Assembly: GCA_013397935.1 (NCBI GenBank)
Contig: VZRN01005829.1
Span: forward strand, 62,001-126,000
Reading direction: 5' to 3'
Source: Dasyornis broadbenti
Taxonomy: Eukaryota; Chordata; Aves; Passeriformes; Dasyornithidae
DNA length: 64,000 nucleotides
The notes under the pieces were generated by a model. It saw nothing but the letters and a program-made list of their open reading frames with translations. It had not been told where the DNA came from and searched no databases. The position numbers were made by a program, and so were the translations under genes. Shown here piece by piece: positions 49,503 through 62,200 of the stretch (its first letter is position 1; each line of letters opens with the position of its first letter).

Positions 49503-49524
49503 TAAAATAAAATAAAATAAAAAT
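49503..49524. repeat. (AAAAT)4 microsatellite
   Basis: Four AAAAT units in tandem. Simple low complexity. Confidence 0.85.
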
Positions 49525-50122
49525 TACAATGGTAGTAGGTATGGTATAGCTGAATTTATATGAAAAATTAGCATAGTATCACATGGCATTGTGATTAAAA
49601 GTTAAATTTTATGCAAGATAGATGGCTTAAGTCCTATCATAGAGGGATTAAATCTGATTCACTAACAGATTGCAAAATGCAATTGTTAATTTTGTGCAAG
49701 AACTCATTACACAAGGTCACCCAATAATAGCACTCTTGTTCCACTGCTATTTAATATTCCTAGTCTTGATTTAGATGACAATATAAAGGTATTTCTGATT
49801 AAGTGATGGATAGTACAAAAAAAAAGCGCAGTGGTATGTAAAACATGAAAAATGCTTGGTTGATGTTCAGTCAACCTGAACTGCCAGGCTTAATGGTCAC
49901 GCTTCAAGGAACAAGGATGATAAAGGTTTGTGTAAAGAAACACATTAGGAAACATAGGAAAACTGGGAGATTATGCCTTGAACCCAAAATATTCCACAGG
50001 GAAAAGGATGCAGTCATGACTAGAGACAATGTGAAGTGCCAGAAGCTGGTGCAGCCAAAGGAGTGCGGAACACCATGTTGTGTGCAAATTACTCCCTTAG
50101 AAGAATCACGCTTTAGCCTAGG

Positions 50123-50258
50123 GGATCATAGGATGGTTTGGGTGGGAAGGGATTTTAAAGATCATCTCATTCCAATCCTGCTGCCATGGGCAGGGACACT
50201 TTCCTCTACAGCAGGTTGCTCAGGGCTTTACCTGGCCTTGAACACTTCCAGGGATCAC
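50123..50258 (-). mobile_element. CR1 LINE 3' fragment, antisense
   Basis: GATCATAGGATGGTTTGGGT, GGGAAGGGATTTTAAAGATC, ATCTCATTCCAATCCTGCTG, CCATGGGCAGGGACACTTTC, CAGGTTGCTCAGGGC and TGGCCTTGAACACTTCCAGG are the reverse complement of the CR1 3' end, from the tail inward. The copy is about 135 bp and well preserved. A 144-codon plus-strand frame (49845-50279) runs into it from unique DNA and is not considered a gene. Confidence 0.94.
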
Positions 50259-53200
50259 TTCCTGAGCTTTGATTTTTAAAGCCAATAAACCGTGTGTGAG
50301 TAGCATCTTCTCACTTTTTGCATATGGGATTCATTCCTTTGTTGATTAGATTGTAAGAAATATTTCTGTGGTGATTTTCAGATTGTTCACAACGGCGCAC
50401 CAGACAGGAGACCTTCCAGAGGATCTTGATACATAAAAGGATCTATTTGCAGCTTGAGATGTAAAAAGTAGCTTCCATAAAGAGCTACAAAGACTCACAA
50501 TCCCTGTAACAGCAAATAGAGGTAAGTGCAACACAGAGGTGAAGTAACAGCATTTTTCTTTCCACTACTGAGCAGTACATAGAAATTTATGTGCGTAGAA
50601 ATTCCATATTGAATTATGTGTTCTGTATAGTTCTGATTACATCCTCCTCTGAAATGTTTAAAAGCCACAGTGCTTCCATACATTACCTTTCGCATTTTGT
50701 GAATAAGGTCCTTTGCAAAAAGTACTTCTCCAAAGGGAAAAAGAAAAAAAGACAGGATAGAAGAGAGGAGGACAGGGGGGTTTTCCTCTAGATCACTTAT
50801 CTTTGACTTCTATTAAAAAGAGATTCTAAATTTCGTATAACCATGTAATGTCTTTTGTTGAGTAACAGATTTTTTTTCTACCTAGAGGATTTAATGATGA
50901 GTTTAAGGATTTGTTTCATTGAAACAAAGCACCTTGTTTCCCTGAAACCTTTTCCTGAACTGACATCCTCTTATTCAATAATGCTTTTATAGCTGCACTA
51001 CCACAAATATTTTTATTCAGCATGGACAACCTTGAAAATCATTGAGCTTGAGAGTAATATAGATTAATGCTTTTTATTGACTTTTATTTGTGAATTCAAA
51101 ACATATACTGTACAGTTCTTGTTATCTATTTACTGAATTTATCTTTCATTGTACTGAAATACTTTTTAGCTCCTGTGTACTGATGCGTGCACATTCTTAA
51201 AGATGATGGCAACCATAAGGTTGAAATAGTGAAGACTATCAAAAAACCAAATGTGAAATACTCATATCTTCAAGCACTTAGAGCATAGAACATATCAAAC
51301 AAGCAAGAGAAAAGAAACCAGATGCATCTCTATGAATGAGACTTAAAACAGCAATGAAGCTTACAAACAGAAGAAAATTTGGGCACTGAAAGCAGATAAA
51401 CTGTTTTTTGCTGAAACGATGTGTTTCAATGGAACAGATTGATTTGTAGAAAGCAGGATGTTGGTTTTGCAATTTTTTTTGAGGCACATATCAGTTTTCA
51501 GAAAAGGTCTGTTGGGATATCCTTTAGAAAGTGGGAGACTGATTTTGCAAATCACAAGCAAATTTCAGCATTACTGTCAATGAATGCTTTACCATGTGCT
51601 TTCTGATGCCCTTCTTAGTAAGTAATCTAAATGCCTGCCTTTTGGTTTACCCTTCAAGTGTTTTGCTTTGTGTTTCCAAGAATAATTTCTTATGTTGAGT
51701 ATCTTCAACATCAGCAAGATAACTCCATGCCTGGACACTGTAACTACATGTGGGACAGATATCATGGGAATTGTCACCATTCACACATGAATGTCTCAGG
51801 GCTCCAAACTCACCTATGAGAGCAAGTTTCTGATAATCGTTTTCCTAGGGCAAGTTTTGTTTGTCAGTCGTGAGATGAGATATTAAGCAATATCACTTCT
51901 AAACTACCTCAGTCTGCTCAGTTCTTCTCTGCAGGTAAAAAATTATTTGCATAGAGATCATTGTACACCTTTGGGATTCTGAACACACACAGATAAGGGA
52001 TGTCCAAATAGACGTTCTTGCTATTGAAATATCAGCCTTGAATGGCACCTGTAAAGAAAGGGTGGAGCTCTCATAAATTTGAAAATGGAAACCTGTGACA
52101 GCTCACAGTACCACATCAAATCCCATTTACTTTAACAAATGCAAGCAACATAGTCCACGTGAAAATTTTTGAGTCAAGTGCCCTATTTATTATCACTGTG
52201 AAAGTCTTCTAGAAGATCCTGCACTACTACCAATACTTTTGGGTTGACACAAGTGTTGCTAAGTTGGAAAAAGAATAGAAAATATGAGTATTATCAGAGG
52301 CCACTCCTTGAGAATATTCTTGGCTGCAAGGCAATTCTAAAGTTTCTGGCAAAGTATATGGCAACTTATTTTAGTCTGTCAATTCCTCCTCTATTTTTAG
52401 AAGATAAATACATAAATTCCTGACATTCAGAACTTCTTCTGTATCTGAATCCTTCTTTGAGGGGATAAGACATATGAAAGTGAAGAAGGATAGTCCAGGA
52501 CAATTTGTTCCACAGTCCTATAATTTCAAAGCTCAATAACTATTTGGAAAAAGGACTTCTGAAGTTTCATTGCTGATGTTTGTGTTTTGTTGGGAAAACA
52601 CCAATACTTGTCTCTTCACTGAAACACCTTGACTGCTTCTCAATTAATTTGTAAAGATTTCTGTGGTAGAGCACCCATTTACTATTTTCTGTAAAGCACC
52701 TTTCACAAAGAGAAGTGCTTTCAAGAAACCCGCTAATTGATGGAGATAATAAACCACAGCCAAATACACAGTTTACATCCATAAAACTGGTCATGACCTC
52801 ATTAACATCTATATTACAGGAACTAGAAGACTGTTGTCAGCTCAGAAAATCACCACCTTGCCAAGTAAAGCCAGTGTTGGTTTCACCAGAAAAAAAGGAA
52901 AGCCTTAACTCTGGAAAATCCTTGAAACACAGAGAAGAACTTACTCCGTGAAGCAGATTTCTAATTCCTGGGGTGTTCACTCTGAAAGAACATAAGATGC
53001 GATTCTTTGAACGTTGTGTGTCTGATTCCAAGATGTCAGATGTCAAAACTTATTTTCCATGCAGCCTTAGCTTGAGATCCTTTCTCTCCAAGTGACGAAA
53101 TTTTCACACATTTATTTTACAGTAGTCTAAAGAAAGATTAAGGATTTGTGGTAGCAGAGCTTTAGTTCCATGAGGAAGCCAGGAAACAGTTTTTAACAGA

Positions 53201-55625
53201 AATACTTTGCCCCCAATGAAAATATTTCAGGTTTGAACATTTGCTTTCTACACAGTAGTTGGTACTATAAAAACTCCAGGAAAATGGAAGCTTGCTTTTC
53301 CTTTAAAACAGCAAGAAAATATTTGACCAGGTGAATGTTTTTTTTTGTGCAGCTGTTCATGACATTTATGGTAAGCAATGGCAAGTATTAATGGAGAAAA
53401 TATGACAAAGTCCATTTGTGTTTGAATGCTAAATTTAGATTTTGTAGAAATAATGGCATCGTAACCTACAGGTGAGTAAGAGTAATGGGTCCATTCCTAC
53501 AAAATATAAGTCACAAAAAGCACAAGAACAGAGATCCTGCTGTCTGACAGAACTTTAAATGAAGACATGACAAAAAGCAGAGAAACCATGGCATGAATGC
53601 TGTCTTTTCAAGTCCTGCAATTCCGTTCTTTATCGGATTATGAAAAAATGCAGGTTTAGTCTCTGTTTACCCCTGGTACAATGAATGTCCACGTAGAAAG
53701 CTTCCAAGAGAACCACAAGCATTAGTAAAATAAAATCCTAGTGATCTGTCATCTTGGTGGTGGAATCTGACTGATTCATCCCTTGAAACTCAAGTATTTA
53801 TTTATTTCAAATAAAACTGACAGCATCAGACATCTGTGAACAATCCAACTATGTCTAACTTCTCTGACCTTTTCTCGCAGTACCAACTGCCTTGGCAACT
53901 CCAGTCAAACCTCTGCAGAGCCTTCCTCAGCTCCTGCACATACTCCAAATCAATCAAATACTGTAAGGGCAATGCCAGCTGGTTTATTTCCATCCCTCAT
54001 GCTGTAGCTGCTTCTTTGGGTGCTTCATCCATCATTAATGCACACATTGCAGAGGAGATTGGGTAGCTCTGAAGGTTATTAATGAGCTACTGAACTTTTT
54101 AGGTCAGACAGCATGACGGATTTTCAGAACAGATTAGGGATTTTGGCAGTTCAGCTGCGGATGACGAAAAGAGCTGTTCTCCGGATCATGTATATTCCAC
54201 GTACTTTGCACTGTAGAGTCTTCCCAGGGGTCCTAAAGTAGGTGAGCAAGGCTGGCAGAAAGGAGCTCTGTTTGCTTGTAGAATAACTAATAAGTTTGGG
54301 AATAAGACACAGGTCTTAAGAGCCAGGTCTTCAGGGGCAGGTTTCCACTAGTCATTTCATAAAACACAGATGACTGTGGTTTACATCTTTCCTATAATCT
54401 CTTTTCATACAGGCTTGTCCAGCACAGTGCATGGTTTGATTACAGACTCTGAGAGACATAATTATGAAATAGCAACAATAAGTGTTTTAGGGACACAGCA
54501 CTGTACCAGCTAAGAAGAGAATTAACTCTAACCCAGCTGAAGCAAGTACAGGTCACATATCTAAATTAGATGTCACTTACTGGTGATAGATTTATGCCCT
54601 GAGTACAGTTTCAAATTTAAAGAGGAGCCTCTCGTTCATTTGCCCACACAAATGTAACCCTTTTATGGGTGCAACAGTGGTCTTGAACAACAGGCTTGCA
54701 GATCAGCAGTGGGAAAATGAGAAAATCTAAGTTAAGTTCATTTGTAACACATTTGTAACAATTCTTTTTACTGGATATAATTGATTTTCATATTTCATTT
54801 TGAAAAATACTCAACAGTAAAGTGTTTTAGGAATATGACAGAAATTCAGCTTTCATTTGATGAATGAGTGAATGCACATTCACACACATGAAAAGTCATT
54901 ATATATAATGCGTGTGTATAAATCCACGTTCTCGTGCACATAAGTGAGCATACATGCCCTATATGATTCTTTATCCGTGTGCTTCTGTGTGTGTTAGTAA
55001 TGGTGAAAATATTCTTCTGGCATACACGTTTTTGTGGACAAGAATTATGGAAATTTACCCATGACCTGGTGTATCTGGAGGTGACCACTCAGATATTTCC
55101 ACCTCATCGGGGCAGATCCAGATGCGTTCTGATTTACAAATTTTCCCTTTCATTCTCTATTCATTTGACTTCTATACAGATGTTGAAGAAATTTGGATAG
55201 GATAACAAGGAACACATGGAGGAAAATGTTATATAAATGTATAATAAAAATGTTATAAAATTAGGTGGTTTTGTGTGGAGAGTTATGATGACAGTAAAGA
55301 TTGGGATAATTAATCCTTTCTCAATACATGTATAAATACAGAAAAAAGAAAACCAGACATATAGTCATTCCAAGGCTTCTCCAACAATGTGGAAATTCTT
55401 TTCCTGAACAGGATATTTTCCACTTCCCCTGCCCTGCTCCCACCCACCATGTGGTTCATAATTTATAAAAAAACCTCCAACTGTTCAGTTTTAATACAGT
55501 AAACTTTTCTTACTCTAATTAATGCCATTATTCAATGCATGAACAGTGTAAGAAACTATTAATTGTTTCAATGGTACTTCTCTGGTGCTCATCACTACAG
55601 TGCCTCAGTGCAACAAACATTAATG
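50259..55625. other. unique AT-rich non-coding DNA
   Basis: About 5.4 kb without a recognisable gene or transposon. The frames are short (60-80 codons) and often overlap on opposite strands. The stretch at 54880-54990 contains degenerate CA/TG dinucleotide runs. Confidence 0.5.
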
Positions 55626-55690
55626 AATCATGGAATAGACTGCTTTGGACTGGAAGGGACCTTAGAGATTATCTAGTACCAACCCCCTAA
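55626..55690 (-). mobile_element. CR1 LINE 3' fragment, antisense
   Basis: GAATCATGGAATAGACTGCT, TTGGACTGGAAGGGACCTTA, GAGATTATCTAGTACCAACC and CCC match the reverse complement of the CR1 3' terminus. Similarity stops after about 65 bp. An A-rich tract begins about 45 bp further right. Confidence 0.85.
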
Positions 55691-55734
55691 TCTACCTTCC
55701 TAATGCCCTTACAAGATAGTAACTGTAAGGTTTA

Positions 55735-55773
55735 AAAAAGAAAAAAAAAAAAAAAANGACTGAAAAAAAGAAA

Positions 55774-55833
<60 letters not shown>
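55735..55833. repeat. A-rich tract with A58 run and one N
   Basis: The tract has an A16-17 run, one undetermined base at 55757, a short mixed stretch and then 58 consecutive As (55776-55833). The length is probably unreliable. No polyadenylation signal or retrocopy body is recognised on its left. Confidence 0.9.
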
Positions 55834-55835
<2 letters not shown>

Positions 55836-58639
55836 AAGTAAATAAAACCTCTTCATTTTTAGAAGAATCCTTTGAAAAGGTTTTTACTAATTTAAAATAT
55901 ATAAATCACAAGCATCAACCTATTTCCTAAAAAGTAGTGACTCTTATAGTGACACATGACTATTAAACATTCACTGAAGGCCTTTGATTTATTCTTCCAC
56001 ATTACGCCTCTAAAGTACAGAGGCATTATTTCTCCCGGTTTAGGAAGTTTTAAAATAGCTAGTTCAAGGTGACCCAGAAAACCTCTATGTCACTTTTACC
56101 AAAGCTGGCTTAACAGATCCCTTAAAAGAAGGAATATGGAGCAGTTTTGAGGAGATGGTGCATGAAATCATACCTGGAGCATTACTTGCGATAATGGTAC
56201 TGACCTTTTGTAAGTGCTGTGATAAAACCGAGCAGGATCTGGAACAAGTCTACGAGAAGCACAAGTCACCTTGAGAATGCCTCTTCTAGATGTCCATTAT
56301 CTATATTCTATTGTGTGGCCCCGTACAGCACAAGGTCTCCCAAAAAGGATACAGAGAAGAGTCCAACAAGTATGGAAATGGGCTGATTTAGTATTATGAC
56401 TATGCAATATCTCTGTGAACAATTCCTTGGGATCTCCCCTAAAGGCGTTTATCTTACTGATACTTCTGCTTTGAGAAAACCTGCTGAAAATATTGGTTTG
56501 AACAGTGTATAGCACATAAAAGCCCAGAAAGGCAGAGCGTAGTCAGGGATATAGCTCTGGACTTGTGATATCGTTCTCCCCTTTTTTATGAAAAAATTAG
56601 AGGTCTAATAGGGGATTTTTTAAATTTTTGTTTTGCTTTGTTCTGTTGGGGCTTGGATCTTTTATTCCCTCCCCCATAAATATATCTTACTTCTTTAAGT
56701 CTTTAGCCCTTCCTTACAAAAAGGAGAAATCTTTCCATGAACATTTCCAGGCTTTTAAACTCAAGAGCACAGAAAGAGCAAGGAGACAAAGGCAATTTTG
56801 TGGCTGCGCACGTTGCACTCTTTATATAACCTCATTCTTCTACAAAGGAGCTGCTGAGCCTCTTATTTTAGCATTGACACTCTAAAATGTTATTTGAATG
56901 GTTTAATGCAGCAGACATTTTAAGTCACTCCAAGAGAATTTTGTATACATCCTATTCAATCAACACTACAGTTATTTTTTCTCAAAGTCTACTGTACTCT
57001 GCTGAAATGAAGTTTTTCTTAGAATGGAAATGAAATTTCTTAAAAATTGTAAATGTCTAAAGGTAACCCTTTTTTCTCCTTCAGAGAAAAGTGTGACTAA
57101 GTCAGACACCCACTTTCTCTACAATCGCTAAAATATACTGCAGATGAAACACAAGTTAATATTCTCTTTCTCTCCTCTCTAACATCTTCATTGTGGTAGG
57201 GGTGTGGAGGTTTTCTCTGCTTTGGGCACTGTACAGGTTACACACAACAGAAAAAGTGCTGGTTCATCTGCCATAAAATACCTGAAAGAATTGTTGCTAC
57301 CTTCTGAGATAAAAGTTTACTTTTTCAACATCAGTTCTGTGCAAGAGATTTTGAATTCTTATTCTGGGTATACTGTGTGAGAAGGACATGGACTGTTGGA
57401 AAGATGCCATTACATCCAAATGTATGAGTTCATATGAAATCTTTTAAAATATAGTTAATTTCTGATTTAATGAATATTTCATCTGACAAACAAATAATTA
57501 TTTTTGCAATTCCCTGAAAGCTCTAAATATGTTGTGTCAAGAGGGCTCCTTATATGCAAACCATTCAGAGTTGGTGTGGTTGTAGACATGCATGCCTGTG
57601 ATTATTTACTGAATTGGAGCTAGGCAAGGGAAAGCATAAACCAAACTGATTTAAAAAAAAAAATTATCAAATGCATGAAATGTACTTGCTAAACTCATTG
57701 TTAGATTTATTTTTCTTTTATTCATTTACAAGAGAAAGATCCTAAGAAGTACTCTATCGTTAAACAGTTTAGAAGTATTGTATTTAGAAATATAAACACA
57801 AACTGAAACCATCTCTTTAAAGGAAACTGGTTTGGAATTTGAGATTTTATGCCAGAATACAAGTTTTGATCTGTTCTTAGAAATGGGTAACATTTTCAGT
57901 GTCAGATTTTGCCTGCATGAGCTTTTAATTCATGTAGAACTAATTCCCTTTCCGAGCTCTGTGAGTTAACTTTTTTATTTGCACATGAGACTGGGTTATA
58001 GATTTCATTAATGAGGCCTGAGAACTTCTGTTATTCTTGAAAGGAAAATATTGGAATGAGCTTGGACATCAGAACATGACATATAGCTGCCGTGTGCAAA
58101 ATCTTTGGTGCATTTTTATCTTCTAAATGATTCTCTTCGTGCTCTCAAGGAGCTACAAATTCATGGGCTGACAGCCTAATATCAGCCTTGATAGCCTTCA
58201 CTCTGCCACACTTTCTTGGACAGGGTACTCAAGGTAAGTGTATGAGACACCGTAATTGACATTCTGATCAATAAAGGTCTGCTTGGCAAACGTGCAAACG
58301 GCATTGAAGTGGGTTCCCTGGAGCTATTTAAATATCAGCAGAGGGGTACAGCACGTGATTGCCTTCGGCTGCTCTGCTGCACAACACGGCAGTGGGGGTG
58401 CAGCAGGTCATTACTGCTCCAACATTTTTATCTTCTGCTTCTTAAAGCAGTAGTAGGTTTCTGGCTGAAGAAAACGGATCACGCGCATTCTTTTAACAAA
58501 GTAACCTGCAGAAATATATTAGTATAACGAAATGGGATTTGTTTGTCATTAAGCATTGGATTACAACAGCCAAACTATGAAGAAAAGTTATTAAAAGAAG
58601 GATATATTCCAACTGAAGAGATAATATTTTCTCCCTTGG
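55834..58639. other. unique AT-rich non-coding DNA
   Basis: No gene is recognised. One possible ancient SINE remnant is listed at 56020-56095. The rest is unremarkable; frames reach at most 85 codons. Confidence 0.5.
56020..56095 (+). mobile_element. possible ancient MIR/CORE-SINE remnant
   Basis: The order 'GGCATTATTTCTCCCGGTTT, AGGAAGTTTTAAAATAGCTA, GTTCAAGGTGACCCAGAAAA, CCTCTATGTC' resembles the conserved core and tail of MIR-type SINEs (fraction of the pattern 'aaactgaggc ... cccaaggtcacacag'). The resemblance is weak and was judged by eye. Old CORE-SINE copies occur at low density in birds. It could be chance. Confidence 0.3.
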
Positions 58640-59222
58640 TGTTCTGGTTTTGGCTGGGGTAGAGTTAATTTCCTTCATAGTATCTGGTACAAGGCTGTGT
58701 TTTGGATTTGTGCTGGAAATGATGTCGGTAACACAGGGATGGTTTCACTGTTGCTGAGCAGGGCTCACACAGAGCCAAGGCCTTTTCCGCTCCTCATGCC
58801 ACCCCACCAGCGAGGGGGCTGGAGATGCACAAGTATTCGAGAGGTGACACAGCCAGGACAGCTGACTCTGAGCGGCTCAAGGGACATCCCAGACCATCGG
58901 GTGTCATGAAAAGCAGGGGGAAAGAAGGAGGGACTGGGGGACATTCATAGTGATGGCATTTGTCTACCCAGGTCAACAGACATGGGATGTAGCCCGGCTT
59001 TCCTGGGGATGGCTGAAGACTTTCCTGCCCATGGGAAGAAGTGAATGAATTCTTTGTTTTGTTCTATTTGCACAGACAGATTTTGCTTTTCCTACTAAAT
59101 TTTCTATCTCAACCCATGAGTTTTCTCATTTTTTCCTTTCCCAATTCTCTCCCCCATCCCACCTGGGGGTGGTGAGCGAGAAGCTGAGGGGGGCTGAGTT
59201 GCTGGCAGTGTTAAACCACTGT
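58640..59222 (+). mobile_element. ERV solo LTR, second family
   Basis: A single LTR of a widespread avian ERV family, plus orientation. It starts TGTTCTGGTTTTGGCTGGGG and has TAGAGTTAATTTCCTTCATA, AGGGCTCACACAGAGCCAAG, GCCACCCCACCAGCGAGG, GATGGCATTTGTCTACCCAG, TTTCCTGGGGATGGCTGAAG, TATCTCAACCCATGAGTTTT, CTCTCCCCCATCCCACC and a GTTAAACCAC end. The promoter part, where family members have a TATAAA-like box, reads TGTCATGAAAAGCAGG here, so the box seems lost. The 3' end and any target duplication are degraded. No internal viral genes flank it. Confidence 0.9.
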
Positions 59223-62200
59223 GGTAAATGCACCAAAATGTTTGGTGAACATGGGCCCTGGCTGATTTGCTCAAGATCACACTGTGAATAAAAACCCAGC
59301 GGGGAACCTAGAGAGAGCAATAACTTAATTGCACCTGAAACAAATGAGTAATGCTACATACTCTTGTCTCCTGTGGAACCTGCTGTTGATAACCATGCAT
59401 AGAGAGAAACCTCTTTCCTACAGCACATGGTTACACAGCAACTGTGTAATTTGCTGGACAGAGATTTTGTTCCCTTAGTCTGTAATTCCAACACTTTACA
59501 GTAGATTTTTTTTTTCAGAACATTTTAAAGGAAAACTCAGTAAATACATCATGTAATAAGCGTCAAGTCCCAGTCCACTTTTTAGCAGCAGGACAGGCTG
59601 AGGGCACAAGTGCCATGAATTCTGTGCGCAGCTCAGAGGTGTTGGTGACTCGCACAGGTTCCAGTCTCTCTGCTGAGATGCCATTGCCTGTCCTTGGCTG
59701 TTTGCTTTCCATACAAACTCACCCCCAGCCCCCTACCAAAAATGAAAAGGGTCAAGGAAGTAGCTGTTTCAGAGACAGTGAAGCCTCAGAGAATGCAAGT
59801 AACAAATAAACAGATGGAAAATACACATAAGGGGATTTGATTAAAGCACAAGCTCGCTTTGAAGCAGTCTGAAGAGTTATGGGAACAGGGGAATACAGTG
59901 CCACAGCTAAAGAGACACTGGGGATCCCTCCTAGTGATGCACTGGAGACAGTACAAGCCCTAAGGATTAAGCTGGTTGCAGAAAGGCAAATGAGGGAACC
60001 AACACAAAAGAGAGAAAAGGAAATCAGAGCTACTCACGAGGCATAAATCAATGCCTCAAAAGATCTGCTGCCTTCCTGGGACAGGGGAATAAAGAGCTTC
60101 CTTTCCCTCAGAATATTACTACAAAATGGCTGGTGCCTCAACCTTTACAGGGCCACAAAGTCCCATTTTCTGAGTCTGCCGCCTGAGCTCTTAGATTCCA
60201 ATAAATCAGGAAACTTGACATTTCTAAAAATACCTCTTTTACCTATCCTGAGATAATTAAAGCCCAGGAGTATTTGAAGCATACATGAAGCCTTGTGAAG
60301 CCCTTGGGGTGTGATTCATCTCATAATAACCACCCCTCTTTCCTGTCTCATCCCAGCTAATCATCAAAAATCTCCCAGTTTCTCTGCCTCCCTATACTTC
60401 ACTGCTCTTCCCTTCCCTGTAATGAATATCTGAAACAGAAAGCTGATACAAATAAATGGGAGCAATAGCTTCCCCATGGTTCCATTTATCGTTGAAGAGT
60501 TTCTGGGTCTTGTAGGGTGAGAGAAAGAAAATCCCCTAACACACTGCTATGGTGGTTTGGAACTTGGCTCTGAACTAGCTGCCAGTGGTCATGACTGGAG
60601 GAATGTTATTGCATTAGACAAACCATTCATCTCATCCACAATGATGACAGTTTTCCTAAGAAAAATGAGTTTTGTACATAGTCATCTGTTCAGCTGGCTG
60701 CAAGAACTTAAGAAGTTATTATTACTGCAATATTAAAATATAGCTAATTAATTCCATCTACTGTCTTTAATATCACATATAATAATTACTTTAGTGCTGC
60801 ATAAAATTGTTACATTTCTGAATGTTAATCCAAGAACTAACTTTTCTCTTCCCCCTCTCATTCTTATCCTCACCCACATGTTTATGAAGAAGTCTTGGCA
60901 AAGTGTTTTTCTAGGTTGTTAATTAGACCAGTGTGTACAGAATATTATTCCTTCATTATAGTAAATCGCAAGTATGTTCTTTTCTAGCAGAGACAGAAGA
61001 GTGACTTCAATGCACACTTTCCTCTCTCATTTGGTCTAGGAATAGTTTTTAAAACCCACAGGAACCAGGAAACAGTGAGAATGCAATGACTTTGTTACAG
61101 TCGGACCTGGATAATCAAAAAGCTATTACTGAACTCAGAGATTTCCCCAAATCTGTTCAATAACCCCATGTTGGATGATTAGCTTTATATCACCTGTTTG
61201 GATGGCCTGACTTTCAACCAGAACAGTTGAATAATGCACTTCATTAAATCAGGAAGAAGATAGCCCATTCCTATTTCTGAATTCTCTTGCAAGCCTTTGT
61301 GAATAAGTCTGGAAGGAAGAGAACAGCTCTGAGATGTTGGCATTTGAACGAACTTCAGTAGCTGAAGGTGCCGGGTGCAAGTGAGGCTCTTTTTACTGAC
61401 AATGGAAAAGACAGTAAACAAGTTCCTGTTGATGAAACCATAGATGTGAAAAGGTCTTAAATACTGATTGATTCTCTCTTCACAGGTCTTTTTTTTTTTA
61501 AATAAGAATTTTTTGTGAAAATCATAATATCCATTCCAATGACTCATGGGTCTTGGATTGGTCCAGCAGACAGGAATATACAAGAGACAGTGGCTTTGGG
61601 GAAAAAAGTCCAGAGAGGTTTCTACTAATTTTATTATGAATTTAAGTTATCTTAACATAATCAAAGATAACAACCTTTATTTTCTCCATTGTAAAATGAC
61701 TCTCCAAACATTAACATGTAATTTTGTAAGATCATATATCAAATATGTAGCTATTCTACAAATTGCTACATATCAATTTGAAGTTGTTCTAACTTTCCTT
61801 TAAAATATCTTTTCCTTTGCATTTTTATGTCCGAATATTTTATTAGAATAAAGAAAATTGCCATATAGAAAAGAGTATAACAGTACAGGATCAGACATAA
61901 TTAATAATATTTAATTAGCGCTACCTTGAGTAACCAGAAAGAGCACCTCAATCCTCATTCAGGGAAGTCTTTGTATGCCTTACAAATGTTAGGTCTGCCT
62001 CAGAAGGTGTAAAAATGGGTAATACTCGATTGTCTTGTACAAACTGTCAAGCTCAGCTGAAGAGAGCCTGGAGGTTTTAAGAAAAAAGCAGTGCTATGAA
62101 CTGATACATTTCAGAGCTACCTCTCCTTTTAGACATCTTAGCTGTGTACAAAGATTAGGGGTTTAGAAAAGAGTTTACAAAGCTCAGGGAGTCACGGAGT

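Larger units (their letters stand above)
38314..50122. other. transposon-poor unique DNA, 11.8 kb
   Basis: No CR1, LTR or DNA transposon is recognisable in this stretch, the longest such block in the window. It holds only short simple repeats, homopolymers and a T29 run at 44941. Open frames of up to 103 codons (44380-44691 minus) have no recognisable domain. A weak CR1-like match of about 35 bp at 48150-48185 was not accepted. The block may be intronic or intergenic; which, I cannot say. Confidence 0.5.

Noticed and set aside
49845..50279. 144-codon plus-strand frame as a possible gene
   Set aside because: It runs from unique DNA into an antisense CR1 tail, has no recognisable domain, and the last third is translated transposon.
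58255..58520. GC-richer stretch with an AATAAAGGTCTGC motif as a possible LTR or retrocopy end
   Set aside because: An AATAAA and moderate GC alone are not enough. No terminal repeats, tail or recognised family sequence were visible.
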